This document shows, in pieces, positions 34,956 to 47,528 of a DNA stretch of 64,000 nucleotides. The first letter of the stretch is position 1. Each line of letters begins with the position of its first letter. The stretch comes from Rotaria sordida (lineage: Eukaryota; Rotifera; Eurotatoria; Philodinida; Philodinidae). The stretch covers positions 3,022 to 67,021 of the forward strand of contig CAJNOL010000937.1 in the NCBI GenBank assembly GCA_905250125.1. The letters are read 5' to 3'. The notes under the pieces are model-generated. The model saw only the letters and a list, made by a program, of their open reading frames with translations, did not search any database and was not told the origin of the DNA. A program made the position numbers and the translations under genes.

Positions 34956-35388
34956 TTATTTACCTAAACTTATTTTATGTGAACCAAATTTCCTCTTTCT
35001 ATAATAGACAAGATGGTTATTTAGCTGTGCTAATATTGACACTTTTATTTTTCTTGATTGAAGTGCTCGAAGAATTAGTTTTATTTTCTTAATACCATCA
35101 TGAAATAAATCTTCTATATACTTTTAAACATTTTCATCAATACCATGAATTGTACTATTATGATGTTCGTGTTCAGCTTTCGTTTCATAAACAATTACTT
35201 TTACTACTATCTGCATGATATAGCAGATAAAGACTTGCACGCGACATTGAGGACCACGGCGTTTAACTTTGTTGCATCTATAATAAACTTTTTTCTCTCA
35301 TCTTCTGTATAGTTTGTGTTATATTTTGACCATTGATTTTCAAATAATGCTTCCGCTTCGTCAATATTATCAAATCCACATTTTTTAA
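34956..35388 (-). pseudogene. MULE-type transposase relic with FLYWCH finger
   Basis: One continuous minus-strand frame of about 143 codons with a single internal TAA. It reads KKCGFDNIDEAEALFENQW, then KKVYYRCNKVKRRGPQC and VYETKAEHEHHN, which form the C-x-n-C-x-n-H-x-H pattern of a FLYWCH-type zinc finger. It continues (after the stop) with KYIEDLFHDGIKKIKLILRA and a segment ending RKRKFGSHKISLG. This is the N-terminal part of Mutator-like transposases, whose catalytic DDE domain would follow but is missing here. The relic is therefore a truncated, inactive element. Terminal repeats were not found. Confidence 0.7.
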
Positions 35389-36356
35389 CTTAACATCTTA
35401 ATTGCTTTTTTTTCTATGATCTTCTTCCACCATCTCTTCATCTGATACGCGAAATATGTTATTTTTGTTTGAAAAATACTATATATTCATACATGGGAAT
35501 AAATAAAGACAACGACCAGAGAAGAATTCGAGAAGCTTCTTTCCCTTTGTTATAAATAATGAACAATAAGAAGAATTTTAAAAAATTAATCTTCTGCTTC
35601 ACAAAATATGTACGTTAAAAGAAGTAGATCAGAAGAATGAGAACATATGTAGAACAGCTGAAGAGAAAGGAAAAGAATTACGAAAGTCATTCATTCTATA
35701 ATCATTTCATTTTTTATACTGACCCTTCCATATAATCGACTGTTAGTAAATTGTATTTACTGATTTTTAAATTTATATACAAATTTAATTAATTAACAAG
35801 TGCTCGTTAAGGTAGTTTACTAATTAATCATTTACTGACAGTTTCATTTATTTTACTGACCACAAATCATATTCCATTAAAATAAATAAATATCAACATA
35901 ATGATTCACATTTATTTATGGAGAAAACAAAACTGTTCGCGATGACTAATATTTTCACTTTATTTTTGTTTAATATTTACTTTGATTCTAACCATATGTT
36001 ACCCCCTTCTTCTATATCCCTGGTAAATCTATTTATATTTGTCTTTCTTATTCTTTTCAAAGCGACATCATAGAAGATGGTTAATACCGCCACTAACATC
36101 AGTAATAGAAATAGTAAAGTAGCGCAGCTCGTCTCTTACATTCCATAGAGGTGACGACGACAATTTTGTACTCAAATTATTCCTTCGCTTATTTTCTTCT
36201 TTTTTGCGTTCGTTTATATTAAGGGGTTTTGTTATTATCACATGAAATGCATTCTACCATTCGATATTATTGTATTTGTTTGCAATGCATCCTTTCGATT
36301 GCAATTAGATAAATATAGAATGTTTTTTTTTGTTTCCTTCATAGATATATATTTCG
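35389..36356. other. Spacer upstream of the small two-exon gene
   Basis: No exon seen apart from a likely 5' untranslated exon junction, because an acceptor (CCTTCATAG) sits 13 bases upstream of the next gene's ATG. A short GC-richer patch lies at 36115-36165. Confidence 0.45.
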
Positions 36357-36647
36357 ATGACATCAACAAGTTCTGTATCAGCTACAGCATTAGCTGAACA
36401 AAATGCTGAAGATATTTATGAACAATATGAAAAATATTTACATGCTGGAAGGTAGATTTATTTCGTCAAAAAAAAAAACAAAAAATGATTTATCTATTCT
36501 TTCTATTGTATTAATAGTGGTGGTAAACAACGTAGTAAAATAGAAGTAGAATTAAATTCTCAACATCATGATGCTGGTGGTGATACAAGAAAGATTGTTG
36601 CGGCAATGGCTAATAATGAAAAGAACCGATTACATGGACATAAGTGA
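36357..36647 (+). CDS. Small 74-residue soluble protein
   Basis: Exons 36357-36451 and 36518-36647 with a 66-nt GT-AG intron join into 74 residues. The acidic N-terminal half carries LAEQNAEDIYEQYEKYLHAG, predicted helical. The C-terminal half is basic and polar, with QRSKIEVELNSQHH and KIVAAMANNEKNRLHGHK. There is no signal peptide or membrane segment. The match of codon usage and the clean splice junction (AG|T to GGT GGT) make a real gene likely. I do not recognise the family. An acceptor just upstream of the ATG suggests a spliced 5' untranslated region. Confidence 0.6.
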
Positions 36648-36908
36648 ATGATATAAAATTTTATCCATTTCTGTCACTTTATCTAATCATGAACATTTAT
36701 CTTCGGATTTATGTGACAGATATTATTATTTTTCATTCTTTTTTTTTTCTCTCTTCTTCGTTTATGATTTTCATTTTAAATATATATTTACATCAAAGAA
36801 AAAAATAAAAGAAACTTTAAAAAGTTGTTTGGTATATTTACTCTATATGTTGTATTTTTTTCAAATATTTATTCGTATGAATTTCCATTTTCAACATTGG
36901 ATAATTGA

Positions 36909-37970
36909 ATAATTGATGCTAAAGATACTATTGTTCGAATGAAATGTGTTAATTGACCAGGAAGTATGAAAACATTGTTGCCAGAAGGTTTACAACATAA
37001 TTCAATAGATAATATTGTTTTACTTATAAAATAAATGAATTTGACTTGTGTACGTTTAACATATTCGATTGATGTAACACGTTCATCTAGTTTAGCTGTT
37101 TATCAATCGTTTTTAAGACTTAATTTAACACTAGCTTTAAAAGGTTTTATAGAAAATAATCCATTACTTATTAATAGAAGTATTTCATATGTATTTGATT
37201 CTATTTTAAATACACTTGGAAAATATAATATTTTAGTTTTACTTGATAATCATATTAGTAAAGCTATGTGGTGTTGTAATGAATTTGATGGAAATGGTTT
37301 TTGGGGTGATCGATATTTTGATGTTGAACAATGGATTGACGGTTTGATATTTATGACTAAAAAAACCATTAATCGTTCATATATTATTGGAATGAGTTTG
37401 AGAAATGAATTACGAAGTCTAAGACAAAATCTACCAGAATGGTATTATTATGTCTTACGAGGTATTGGTGAAGCCATATCATCAATTAATTCTCGACTTT
37501 TAATAATTATTTCTGATTTGAATTATGATCTTGATCTATCATTCATTCGATTATTATCAATACAAGAACTTGTGCCATAATCAATACAACAGGAAATAGT
37601 CTATGAAGCCCATTGGTACTCATGGCCAAATTATGGTCATTCAAATGAATGTAATAAAATGAAAGAAGGTATTAAATATACATGGGGATTTATCTTAGAA
37701 TCCAATCAATCCTATATAGCTCCTGTTTGGTTAACAGAATTTGGTACAAATGTTGATCAATTTAAAGGTGATGATATATTTATTGATTGTGTTAAAAGTT
37801 TTTTTCAAACATCATTAACTAAAACAATGTCTTGGTCTTATTGAGTATTAGCTGGTAGTTATTATATTCGATCTGGTACAATTGAATCACATGAATCATT
37901 CGGTTTGTTAACAGATAATTGGAATGAAATTAAATTAAAATCATTTATCGATATTCTTTCAACAATGTAA
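36909..37970 (+). pseudogene. GH5 cellulase-like gene with four in-frame stops
   Basis: A single frame of about 354 codons matches a glycoside hydrolase family 5 endoglucanase: MKTLLPEGLQHNSIDNIV, NLTCVRLTYSIDV, LVLLDNHIS, GMSLRNELR (with the NE acid/base pair), YEAHWYSWPNYG, VWLTEFGTNVD (with the nucleophile Glu), and a C-terminal ESFGLLTDNW. Four stops interrupt it: TGA at about 36951 (in place of the expected Trp of a NWPG motif), TAA before 37035, TAA at 37578, and TGA at 37842 (SY*VLAG, probably Trp). There are no frameshifts and no introns. The true N-terminus and signal peptide are not seen. Bdelloid genomes are known to hold horizontally acquired cellulases. Here the intron-less frame is compatible with such an origin, but I cannot show the donor. 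Confidence 0.8.
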
Positions 37971-38073
37971 ACATACAAAAAAAAATTGATAAATGAATGT
38001 TTACAAATATTGCAGCGAAAGCAAAAAGAAGAATATCGAATTTGTATGTCTCTCTCTATTGCTTTGTTTTTTA

Positions 38074-40535
38074 TTACATTGTTGGCATTGACATTTGAAC
38101 ATCAACTGGTGTTGCATCTTCTTGTCGCCATGCTGAAGTTACTGTTTTTAATTGAGTATAAAAATTCATTCCCTACGAAAACAAGAAAATCCATAATAAA
38201 ACAAAAAACAAAAAACAAAAGATATTCTTTTCTTACATTTCGTCCATAGAAATTTGTATCACCACGGAATGAACCACGTGAGCCAGTAAATGAAAACATT
38301 GGAAGTGGTACTGGAATTGGAACATTAACACCGATCTAAACGAAAAAAAAAAATCTTTCTAATTTTTATATCAACTCATTAAAAAAATTTTCTCTTTACT
38401 TGTCCAACATCAATTTCTTGTGTGAATTTTCTAGCTGTAGCTCCATTTGTTGTAAAAATAGCTGTACCATTACCATATGGATTGTCATTAATTATTTTTA
38501 TAGCTTCATCTAATGTATCAACACTCATTGAAACAAGTACAGGACCAAAAATTTCTTCTTTATAACATGTCATATTTGGCTAAGAGAAAAGCAAATATAT
38601 TTATATATGTTTTTTTAATAAAAAAAAAACAAAATGAAAAAATTTTAATTTAATTTACTTTAACATCATGTAAAATTGTTGGACCAACAAAGTTACCATT
38701 TTCATAACCAGGTACTTTAACATTTCGTCCATCTAAAACTAATTTTGCACCTTCATTTATACCAGTCTCAACTAATTGAAGAACACGGTCTTTAGCTTTT
38801 TTTGATATAACCGGTCCTAAATCAGCTCCTGCTTCATAACCAGCACTAATACGTAATTTTTTAGATCTTTCAACTAACTCTGGAATCCATTCACGTGCTT
38901 TACCAACAAATATTGCCGTGGATAATGCCATACATCGTTGACCAGCTGCACCAAATGCTGCACCAACAAGCTAAATATAAAAAGCAAGATTAAAAAAGAA
39001 TAAACTCATCTCTTCCATATATACTTGATTTAATGCTTGTTCTTTATTAGCATCAGGCATAATAACACCATGGTTTTTGGCTCCCTGAAATTAAAAAAAA
39101 TATATATATTTAAATAAAATAAAAAAAAAAGAACTTAATCATATTTACCATATTACATTGCACGCGTTTACCATTTTTTGAACCACGTTCATATATGTAA
39201 TTACCCTAAATCATAATTTTATGAATAAAATTTTATTTAAGAAAAAAAAAAAAGTAATTCGTACAGCTGTATCAGAACCAACAAATGATATAGCTCGAAT
39301 ATCAGGATGATCACAAATAAATGTAACAGCTTAAATAATCAAATACATATATAAACAAATAATTTTTTTTTTATTTTATTGTTTGTACCTTCATGTTGAC
39401 CATGAATACAATTAACAACACCATCAGGTAAACCAGCTTCTTTAGCTAATTCAACAAGCATCATACATGCGCCAGGATCTTGTTCAGACTAATAATTAAC
39501 TATGAAAATTTAAATATTATTTCATTTTAATTTTACTTACTGGTTTCATAAGCATCGTATTTCCACAAACAGTTGCTACCGGAAACATCTACATAAAAAC
39601 AAAAATTAATCATAATTTTTCTTCTGTTTTGTTTTTTTTTTGTTTAATGATTACCCAAAGTGGAATCATTGCTGGAAAATTAAATGGTGCAATGCTACAA
39701 TATAAAATTTTTATAAATTTTTTTTTTTGTGTTTCTTAAATAAAATAATATATTTAACTAACCCAGCACAAACACCTAATGGTACTCGATAACTATGAAT
39801 ATCCATATCTTTTGCAATACTATGCATTGTTTCACCAGTTTGTAAAAATGTTACTGAACAACATGATTCAACAACTTGTAAACCACGTAAACATGAACCT
39901 TCAGCATCTGTTAATGTTTTACCTTGTTCTTTAGATATATTTGCTGCAACTTTTTTCTAAATATTTGTTTTTTAATTAATTCAATATGTGATTTTTTTTA
40001 TAAAAAAAAGAAAAAGAAAACAAAACTAACTAAATTCTTTTTTATAAGATCTTGATAACGAAACATGACTTGTTGTCGTTGTAATATAGTGGTTTTTGAC
40101 CATGTACGAAATGCTTCTTTACAACTTTCAACAGCTTCATTCATTTCAGCTCGAGTACTTTTTGGTACTAAACCAATAACTTCATTTGTTGACTAAACGA
40201 ACTAAATGAAATTTATCAATTTTTTATGAATAATAACATACTGGATTAGTAAGTTCAATCCAATCATTAGTTTTTGATTCCACAGCTCGTCCATTAATCC
40301 AATTTTTAACAGTTGGCTATTTAAAAATCGAATAGAAAAATCTTTTATTCAATTAAATTAAAATTAACTTACAGGTTTTGACGAAGCACTAGCACATCGA
40401 ATCCAATTCGACGTCTAGATTAATTAAAACAAAAAACTGAATATAACATAACATATATAAAATAAAACTCACAGTAAGAGTTTTTACACCTGTTGTTTGA
40501 AATAATGAACCACATCGAGAACTAAAATTAATCAT
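38074..40535 (-). CDS. ALDH6A1: Methylmalonate-semialdehyde dehydrogenase
   Basis: Fifteen exons (40535-40473, 40414-40373, 40316-40242, 40192-40031, 39956-39763, 39694-39655, 39588-39541, 39488-39389, 39329-39265, 39205-39149, 39084-39025, 38970-38659, 38579-38400, 38335-38237, 38172-38074) sum to 1596 nt and give 531 residues, against about 535 in vertebrates. The N-terminus ([16 protein letters not shown]) looks like a mitochondrial presequence. Landmarks are [51 protein letters not shown] with the catalytic Cys, [23 protein letters not shown], and [19 protein letters not shown]. The enzyme is the CoA-dependent aldehyde dehydrogenase of valine and thymine catabolism, converting malonate and methylmalonate semialdehydes to acetyl- and propionyl-CoA in mitochondria. 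Nearly all introns are short (about 45-130 nt), and the gene appears intact. Confidence 0.95.
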
Positions 40536-42450
40536 TTTCCTTCACTATATTCTAAATATATTGAGATCTAACAAAGAAAAAAACAAATAATATATTGCCT
40601 ATCTATTATCTCGATTTGTTGCCCTTGAAAAAGAAATAGGTAAAAATATAAAAGATAAAAAGTGGTAATGCCATATAAACAAATATACGCAAAATAAAAC
40701 GAACGACGTTGAATCTACAACACACCCACTATTCCAGGTTACGATAAGAATTCACCAATAGATATCGATGAAGATCCAGCACCATACGTCGACAGGGCAT
40801 ATTACTAGAGGAAAAAATTTATTGCTCGAAAAAACCACCAAGCAAAAAATCGTAAGAACAAAAGCATCATTGTAGAGGACAAAAATATCGACATGATAGT
40901 CTTTAAATAACGAAATTCGACACAAATATATATCACTGAATCAAAATTTCTACTGCTTTCAAAGGTTATATAATGAAAGATAAATATCGAATCAATTATT
41001 TATCGAAGGTAAATGTTATCTTCTGGTGAAAAAGTTCTGAAATTTATTTTAAAATTTCATTTCAAATTTTAGGCTTAGAAAAGAAGCGCAATCTCATAAT
41101 ACAATTTTTATCTAAGACATATTATAATATAATTGATTAAGTATCATCACCTGTTGTGATTCCTTGTAAAAAACAATATTTTGCTAAATCAATAACACAT
41201 GTCCGGGTGATATCTAAGAAGCTATGCCACATGCAGAATTAAAGTCTCTATCGGTTGATATATAAATTCCATGCATTGAAGATACTTGAATGATTTCGAA
41301 ATAAAATTTGTTTCTCTATTTATTAGTTCTATTCATTGATAAGATTTAATCAAAAAAAAAGAAAAAGAATATTTCTGCAGTATCGGCACTTTTAAAGATG
41401 GTACATGCATCTCTCTACCTTTTAGAAAAGTTCTCTTGCACTTCCTCTCACTTTTTTTAATTTCCTTTGCCACATTCTTACATGAAATTGATGTCAATCG
41501 ATAGAATATTAAATTTTGAAATTATGACAACTGTTGAAATGATTCAGACACGATTGATTTTAATATCAAGGTAGGCTATACAATGCGAGGATATCTTATT
41601 GATGAGCGGTTTTTTTTCTTTCAAAGTCGGTTTGATAAATAGAAATAATACCATTCGATAGAACGTTCAATTCTGTGTCTAAAAGATGTTTTTTAATTTT
41701 TCCCAAAAAAGGTTGAATAATTAAAAAATTTGATAGAATGAGTCTTATATAATTCAAGGATATTTTTTTCTTAATATCAACATTGTTCGCTTTCTTGTTT
41801 TCTAATTTCAAAGATATTATTCAATAATCTAATATCTATATAAATTTCTAAGCAATATGTTTCTTTGCTATCTTATCTATATTCATTATTTCTCTTTGTA
41901 TGATGCTTGTCATGTATATTATAAATAAAGGGAAGTTTTCTTATTCTTATACAAATATTATATGATTGCTTATCTATTAAAACAAATAACCAATGTTCGA
42001 AGTGTAACAAATAGTTGAACATTAAACCATTGTTTATATCGTATAGAAAAGATAAGAAAGTAAAAAAAAAAAAAGATGTTTGCTATTGTTTATTTGTCTT
42101 TTAAATATTAACAATAATGAGTATGAATCATAATCGATGTATCAAACAACCATTGTTGAATGTATTAATGATCGTTCACAAACAAACAAAAAAATATCGA
42201 TTGAATTAATGCCCAAAATTCGAAAAAAATACCTTTAACAATCTTAAATCAATTACAGCTCATAACTACCCAATGAACGCATTACGGGTACTCCGTTCAG
42301 GAGCTTCTGAAGAATAGCTCATCAGAAAAAATTGAAATTTTCGGAACAAGTAGAGCAAAAGTCGTCATAGATCCAAACTTTCCGAATGCTGTCTTCTACG
42401 AGATACTTGGATCACAGTGGCAAAAAATGGCCCACCAGCTCTCTGAGATG

Positions 42451-42695
42451 GTATGTTCGATCGAGCAAAAATTTTTTTTATTGGCACTAGACTGCTTGGC
42501 GTGGATATCTTTTTTTTTTTTTTTGATGATTCAAATAAAAAAGCTCACATATCAAAGATACCCTAAGAAAAGACACGCTTTTCTTGTGACAGCTATAGAA
42601 TATCGACAGAGCAATATTTTTTGAAATCAAAAGAAATTTCCATCCTAAACATTGTATAGTATATGTGAAAAAAGTTTCAGCTCGATCGAACGTAC
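42451..42695. repeat. Inverted pair around a ~215 bp core
   Basis: GTATGTTCGATCGAG at 42451-42465 returns as CTCGATCGAACGTAC at 42681-42695 with one mismatch. The outer flanks (CAGCTCTCTGAGATG and AGGCTGGAGAAACAGAG) are only loosely complementary. This could be a decayed foldback element. Confidence 0.45.
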
Positions 42696-45600
42696 TAGGC
42701 TGGAGAAACAGAGATGTTTCTATAGTTGTTTTTATGAAAAACCTGGTTTACAAAAAGTGCAAAACAATGAAGGGTTTTCGCTAATTTAATTTCTTCTCGG
42801 ATTTTTCAACGTTTAAAGACAATTCTTGTATCTGAAAATGTGCTCAGTAGATAGATACCACTTCAGAACATACACTGACCACAAAAGAAACAAAAATTTT
42901 AGATTATAAGACGGAGAGGCATCCTAAAGCTGCTTTTATCCTTATTGATTTTTTATTGAATAAAATAAAAAAGAAAGACAAACATTTCGAGGCCATCATT
43001 GAATAAATATCTCATAATAAATTTCAAACAATGATCACAAGTACCTATGAAGATTGTTTATCATGCAATTTATTTTATGAAGATATTTTCATATTTAATG
43101 ACATTTCAAACAGTTTCATGATAATATAATTGTTCAAGAAGAATTGACAACTCATGGCTACATCGTTTTTATAAAGAAGAACTCAATTTTATTATTATAA
43201 AGAATAGAAATAGGAAAATTACGTTTCTGCAAAAGCCAAAATGCTACAAAATATGTCAATAGATGAATGAAGACATATATTCTTAATTGAATTGAATATT
43301 AAAAATAACTCACATAAATTTTGTATACTATATTATTGAAAAATTCGACAGAAAAATCTGTCATATGTTTTATTAAGAAGAAAATAGAAATTTTGCTTAT
43401 ATAAGCTCTGTAAATTTCTTTTGTTAATTTGATCTTCTTATTTCTAATGAAGACATTGATTTGTGTTATTTTTTGTTTTTAAAACAAGTTTTAACATAAA
43501 GAAACAGATTGTCGTGATAGTTAAATATAATAAAATCATCATTCCAAATGAATGACATTATTCATATGAACGCATTCATTATGTCGGATTTATACTACTA
43601 AAATATTAAATGAACCCGAGATAATATATATATGAAAAATATAATTTTATATGAAATTTTTTCTTTTATTTTAAGACAGAAACAAAGGGTTTCTTTTTCT
43701 TATCTCAAAAATGCATTTCATAAAAATTTCATTATGCTGATACAGGATGAATGTCGTATTTTATGAAAAACATTGTAAAGAGTTGTAATTGCGTCTTATG
43801 AAAGTAGAAGATCCAGGATTATCAATTAGAAAGAAAATAACGGAAGCTTTCCCTTGTAAAAAATGTCGAACTTTCTGGAAAATTTTTTTACAATCTCCTG
43901 AGAAATCGTGATAGAAGGGGAGTTTTAGCTCTGGTCCAGATAGATTTTCATACGAAGACACTTTTTGCCGAATTGTCAGGCTCTTTCACCCTTAGAAACA
44001 ATCGAGAACTCTGAGGAGATCTATGGTGTTGTTAGTGTTTACTTTTTTATCAGAATCAATAATTCGATGTGGTTCAGTCCTTTTTTTTTTGAAGTAAATT
44101 AAAAATAAAATTGATAATTGTTTGAAATTATGATTATTTCTTTTTTTTTTAAAGACATTGACTCATTTAAAATTTTGTTGTTCTTGTAAGGTGAAATATC
44201 TATTTACTATATAGTAATTTAAGAAGCATATGTATTAATCAATGTTTATTTTATAGTATTCCATATTTCGATTGAATTCAACTAACTTCAACATTTCTTA
44301 TTATTAAGACAAACTCCGATAAACAAGAGACAATATTTTTTTGTAAATCTGTCAATACTCAAATAAATTATTGAAAAATCTTCTATGTTAAAAAATCAGC
44401 TATCTCACGCCATCTGTTTGTTTTTCTGATAACTTAAAAATTACAGGTTATCGAATACAATAAAACTCATGGCAGTCGATTATTGATTGGAAGAAAAGCA
44501 CCTTTTTTGTGTGTGTAACATTGGGATAACCTCAATAAAATTCTTTGTCTACCATTTTTTTGTCTCTCTTTCTATTCTGTCTTTCTGTCATAATTCAACT
44601 TGTATTATCTGTCAGAATACGCAATTTAATCAAAATACCCGAATATTCTTTATTTCGAAATCAACAAGAACGAAAATTCATTCAACAAGAATTTAATAAA
44701 TGGACAAAAAAATATTTTATTACAAATTGGTAAAATAAAAAAAAAGATTTAATTGAAAAGATTTTTTTTGTTCTCTACTAAGGTTTCGAAATAATATCAA
44801 AAAATCATTTTGAATATGATATTAATTTATTTAATCAAATAAATGGTTAGATTAAAATCACTTTAATCCAAATCATACTTGTTTATTTTGTCTTAAACAA
44901 AAGACTTATTTAAGAATGATACAAGATATTATTCACATACATCACATCATCAACAATTCTAATAGAATCAAATAATATTAATCGTATACTTAATAATATT
45001 ATAATGATGGTGCAATTATTTTAAATATTAATAAACAACAAAAGGTTTGAAGATTTACAAAGAAATAAAAAGATTTTTCTAGTCTTAATGTCATTAAACT
45101 ATTTGTTTTAATTTCATTTTCAAATGAAATTAAAAGTAATAGATCATTTTAGTTAAAATGAATAATATAGAACAAATCATTACTTAAGCCCTATAGAGAT
45201 CTAAGAAAAGTCTAAAAGAATTCATATTCATGAGTTTTTCTTCACGCTCGAGTTCAAATTCTGTATCACTCTGGTTCTCAATATGTCAGTTTCATGGAGA
45301 GTTTTATTGATGCAAAATTTGGAAAGTTAATTCGAATCGTGATCTAAAGAATTGGCAATAGGAAAGACCAATAAGGAAAAAAATTATATCTCCGGTGAAT
45401 GCTGACTCTAATCTTCTATAGTTTATTATTAGTGTATGAGCAAAGCAACTGCTATTCAATGTCATATAGATAATCTTGTTGAAAAATATCGTGATAATTT
45501 TATAAATGTAATAGAATATTTAGATAGTTTGTCGTTTACAGTTGCTAAACTGAAAGAATAACACTACTATTACTTTCGTTGTTTTCTATCTCTTCACTTG

Positions 45601-46738
45601 TGTATGATCTATGTTACAATGCAGAGTTAGGCAAAATACTCGAAATACTCTAAAAATTGACGGTGGATAATGCCGTTTGTCAGTCTTTAAGATATTTCAG
45701 TTTTTCGTCTTGAAATTAATTCAGTGATGACTCCTAATATCATTTCAACAGTTTATTTTGCGACGTATATTGATCAAGTTTTCAAGCCACATCCGTACTC
45801 ATAGAAGGATGACTAAATTTCTGTTGACCTTGTAGGAAGGTATGGATGTGAGTCAAAAAATTGTTCGAGAGGCGTTGCAAAATAAGCCTTTGCGATGTTG
45901 TTAGGTGTTGCCACTAGATTGATTTCAACAAAGAAAAATAGCCTTATCCGCATTCATCGTTTTAGATAAAATGTGTTGTATTAAAGTAACGTCAGGTATC
46001 TATTTCTATCCTTCAAAGTTGAAACAAATAGCTAATTTCTTTTATCCACGATCTTATATAAAAGTGTACTTATTTATATTCGACAACTTTGCTGTAACAA
46101 CATTGAATACATGTTCCGAAGTAATCTTACTCGAAATTCTCCTTCTTGAGTGCAGTTTTCGTTGTACTCCGATACGAAAAAGTCCGTACTTGCTCACTTC
46201 AGTTACAATGTTAGTATTATGCTAAAAATAAAGAATATCTTGTTAATTGAAATTTTCGATCTTTCTCTATAGCACACTATCTGAAGTGTTTTATGATATT
46301 TTGTTTAAAAAAATTGACTAATATATCCGTAACACAAGAAGAAACGTCCACCACTATAGGCTTTCTCTAATCTCCATAGGGCTTACTTAATAAAATAAGA
46401 TTCATATTAAAAGCACTTCGTCACTTTACGAGATCTTTGCATTAATCTAGAAATATTTCAAATTGTTTGTCAGTTTTTTTTTTCATATGTTCCATAGAGT
46501 AAAGACATACATATACAAATCGATGATCTTTATTTTTTTTTTCTTCAATATATTGTCTCAACATATGCATATATATTTCGGTTGTATATAATAAATATAA
46601 ATAAAACTCGAAGAATTTGTTTTTGTCATTAACAGTTTTATATAACATTGAAATAAATATTCAGATTATATTAAGTCCCAAGATATTCTCAGAAAAACTA
46701 CATGATAAACTCGATAACTCACACTATCATTACTTTCG

Positions 46739-46890
46739 ATAATGATACCTAGTGAGTTACTTTATTGTTTCGATTGTATTCATTGTACACTGAATATATG
46801 TTTAAGTGGTGATCATAACACAAATGAAAAAGATGCACACATAATCGAGGTCAACACTAAACGAGATATTATACCGGGAAGAAAAAAAAT
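46739..46890 (+). pseudogene. Cys/His-rich (B-box-like) gene fragment
   Basis: The frame reads LLYCFDCIHCTLNICLSGDH then NTNEKDAHIIEV, with Cys and His spacing that recalls B-box zinc fingers, then a stop. Downstream fragments with coding flavour (TVTIIDRYK, IQEAIKKGNVVESSID) follow after stops. It is probably a relic of a TRIM-like gene, but the evidence is thin. Confidence 0.3.
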
Positions 46891-47458
46891 GTGAGAAATG
46901 AACCGTAACGATCATTGACCGTTATAAATAAATCCAGGAAGCTATTAAAAAAGGTAATGTAGTAGAATCGAGTATTGATAAGAAGAGATCCGATCGATCT
47001 ATTTTTATGGGTGGACAAATAATTGCTGTACATTCATGCGTAAGATTGTACGCTCGGATAGTTCTATTTTTTATGTTTTCAGAGATATAAATCTTTGTTT
47101 TTTTGTTATTTAAGTCTATCTTCGTGATAATATAGACATATATTTTGTAATGAACTTAAGCGTCTTTATTAAAAGAAAACTTCAAATTCTTACTCTCTTT
47201 ATTTATCTAGCATGACAAATAAATAACTTCGTCATTATCAAGTTCTTCTTCTTCATCATCACCACGTGTATCTTCAACATGTTCATTATTCATTCACACG
47301 AAAAATACGAAAGAATCTAAAGTCAACCAATTATCAAGCCATATTCCTAGTTGACAATCAAAAGAAATAATTATTGGTATTGATAGTAAATAAATTAATA
47401 CGAAACGAGACCAATATCGTTATTATGAAACTGAACACTTAGAAAAAAACCGTAGCAA

Positions 47459-47528
47459 CTCATTTTAAGCAATAAAATATCACTACATGAAGCTGGATCT
47501 TATTTTGGTGTACCACATTCAACAGTAA
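47459..47528 (+). pseudogene. Helix-turn-helix (Psq/transposase-like) fragment
   Basis: LSNKISLHEAGSYFGVPHST followed by a GTAAGT donor resembles the Pipsqueak-type helix-turn-helix found in pogo/Tc1-related transposases and in Psq proteins (pattern S-x-x-x-A-x-x-x-G-V-P-x-S-T). No further exon is evident. Most likely a transposon fragment. Confidence 0.35.

Noticed and set aside
45436..45561. Short frame MSKATAIQCHIDNLVEKYRD...
   Set aside because: It is plausible in codon use but only 41 codons, without splice context or a recognisable family.
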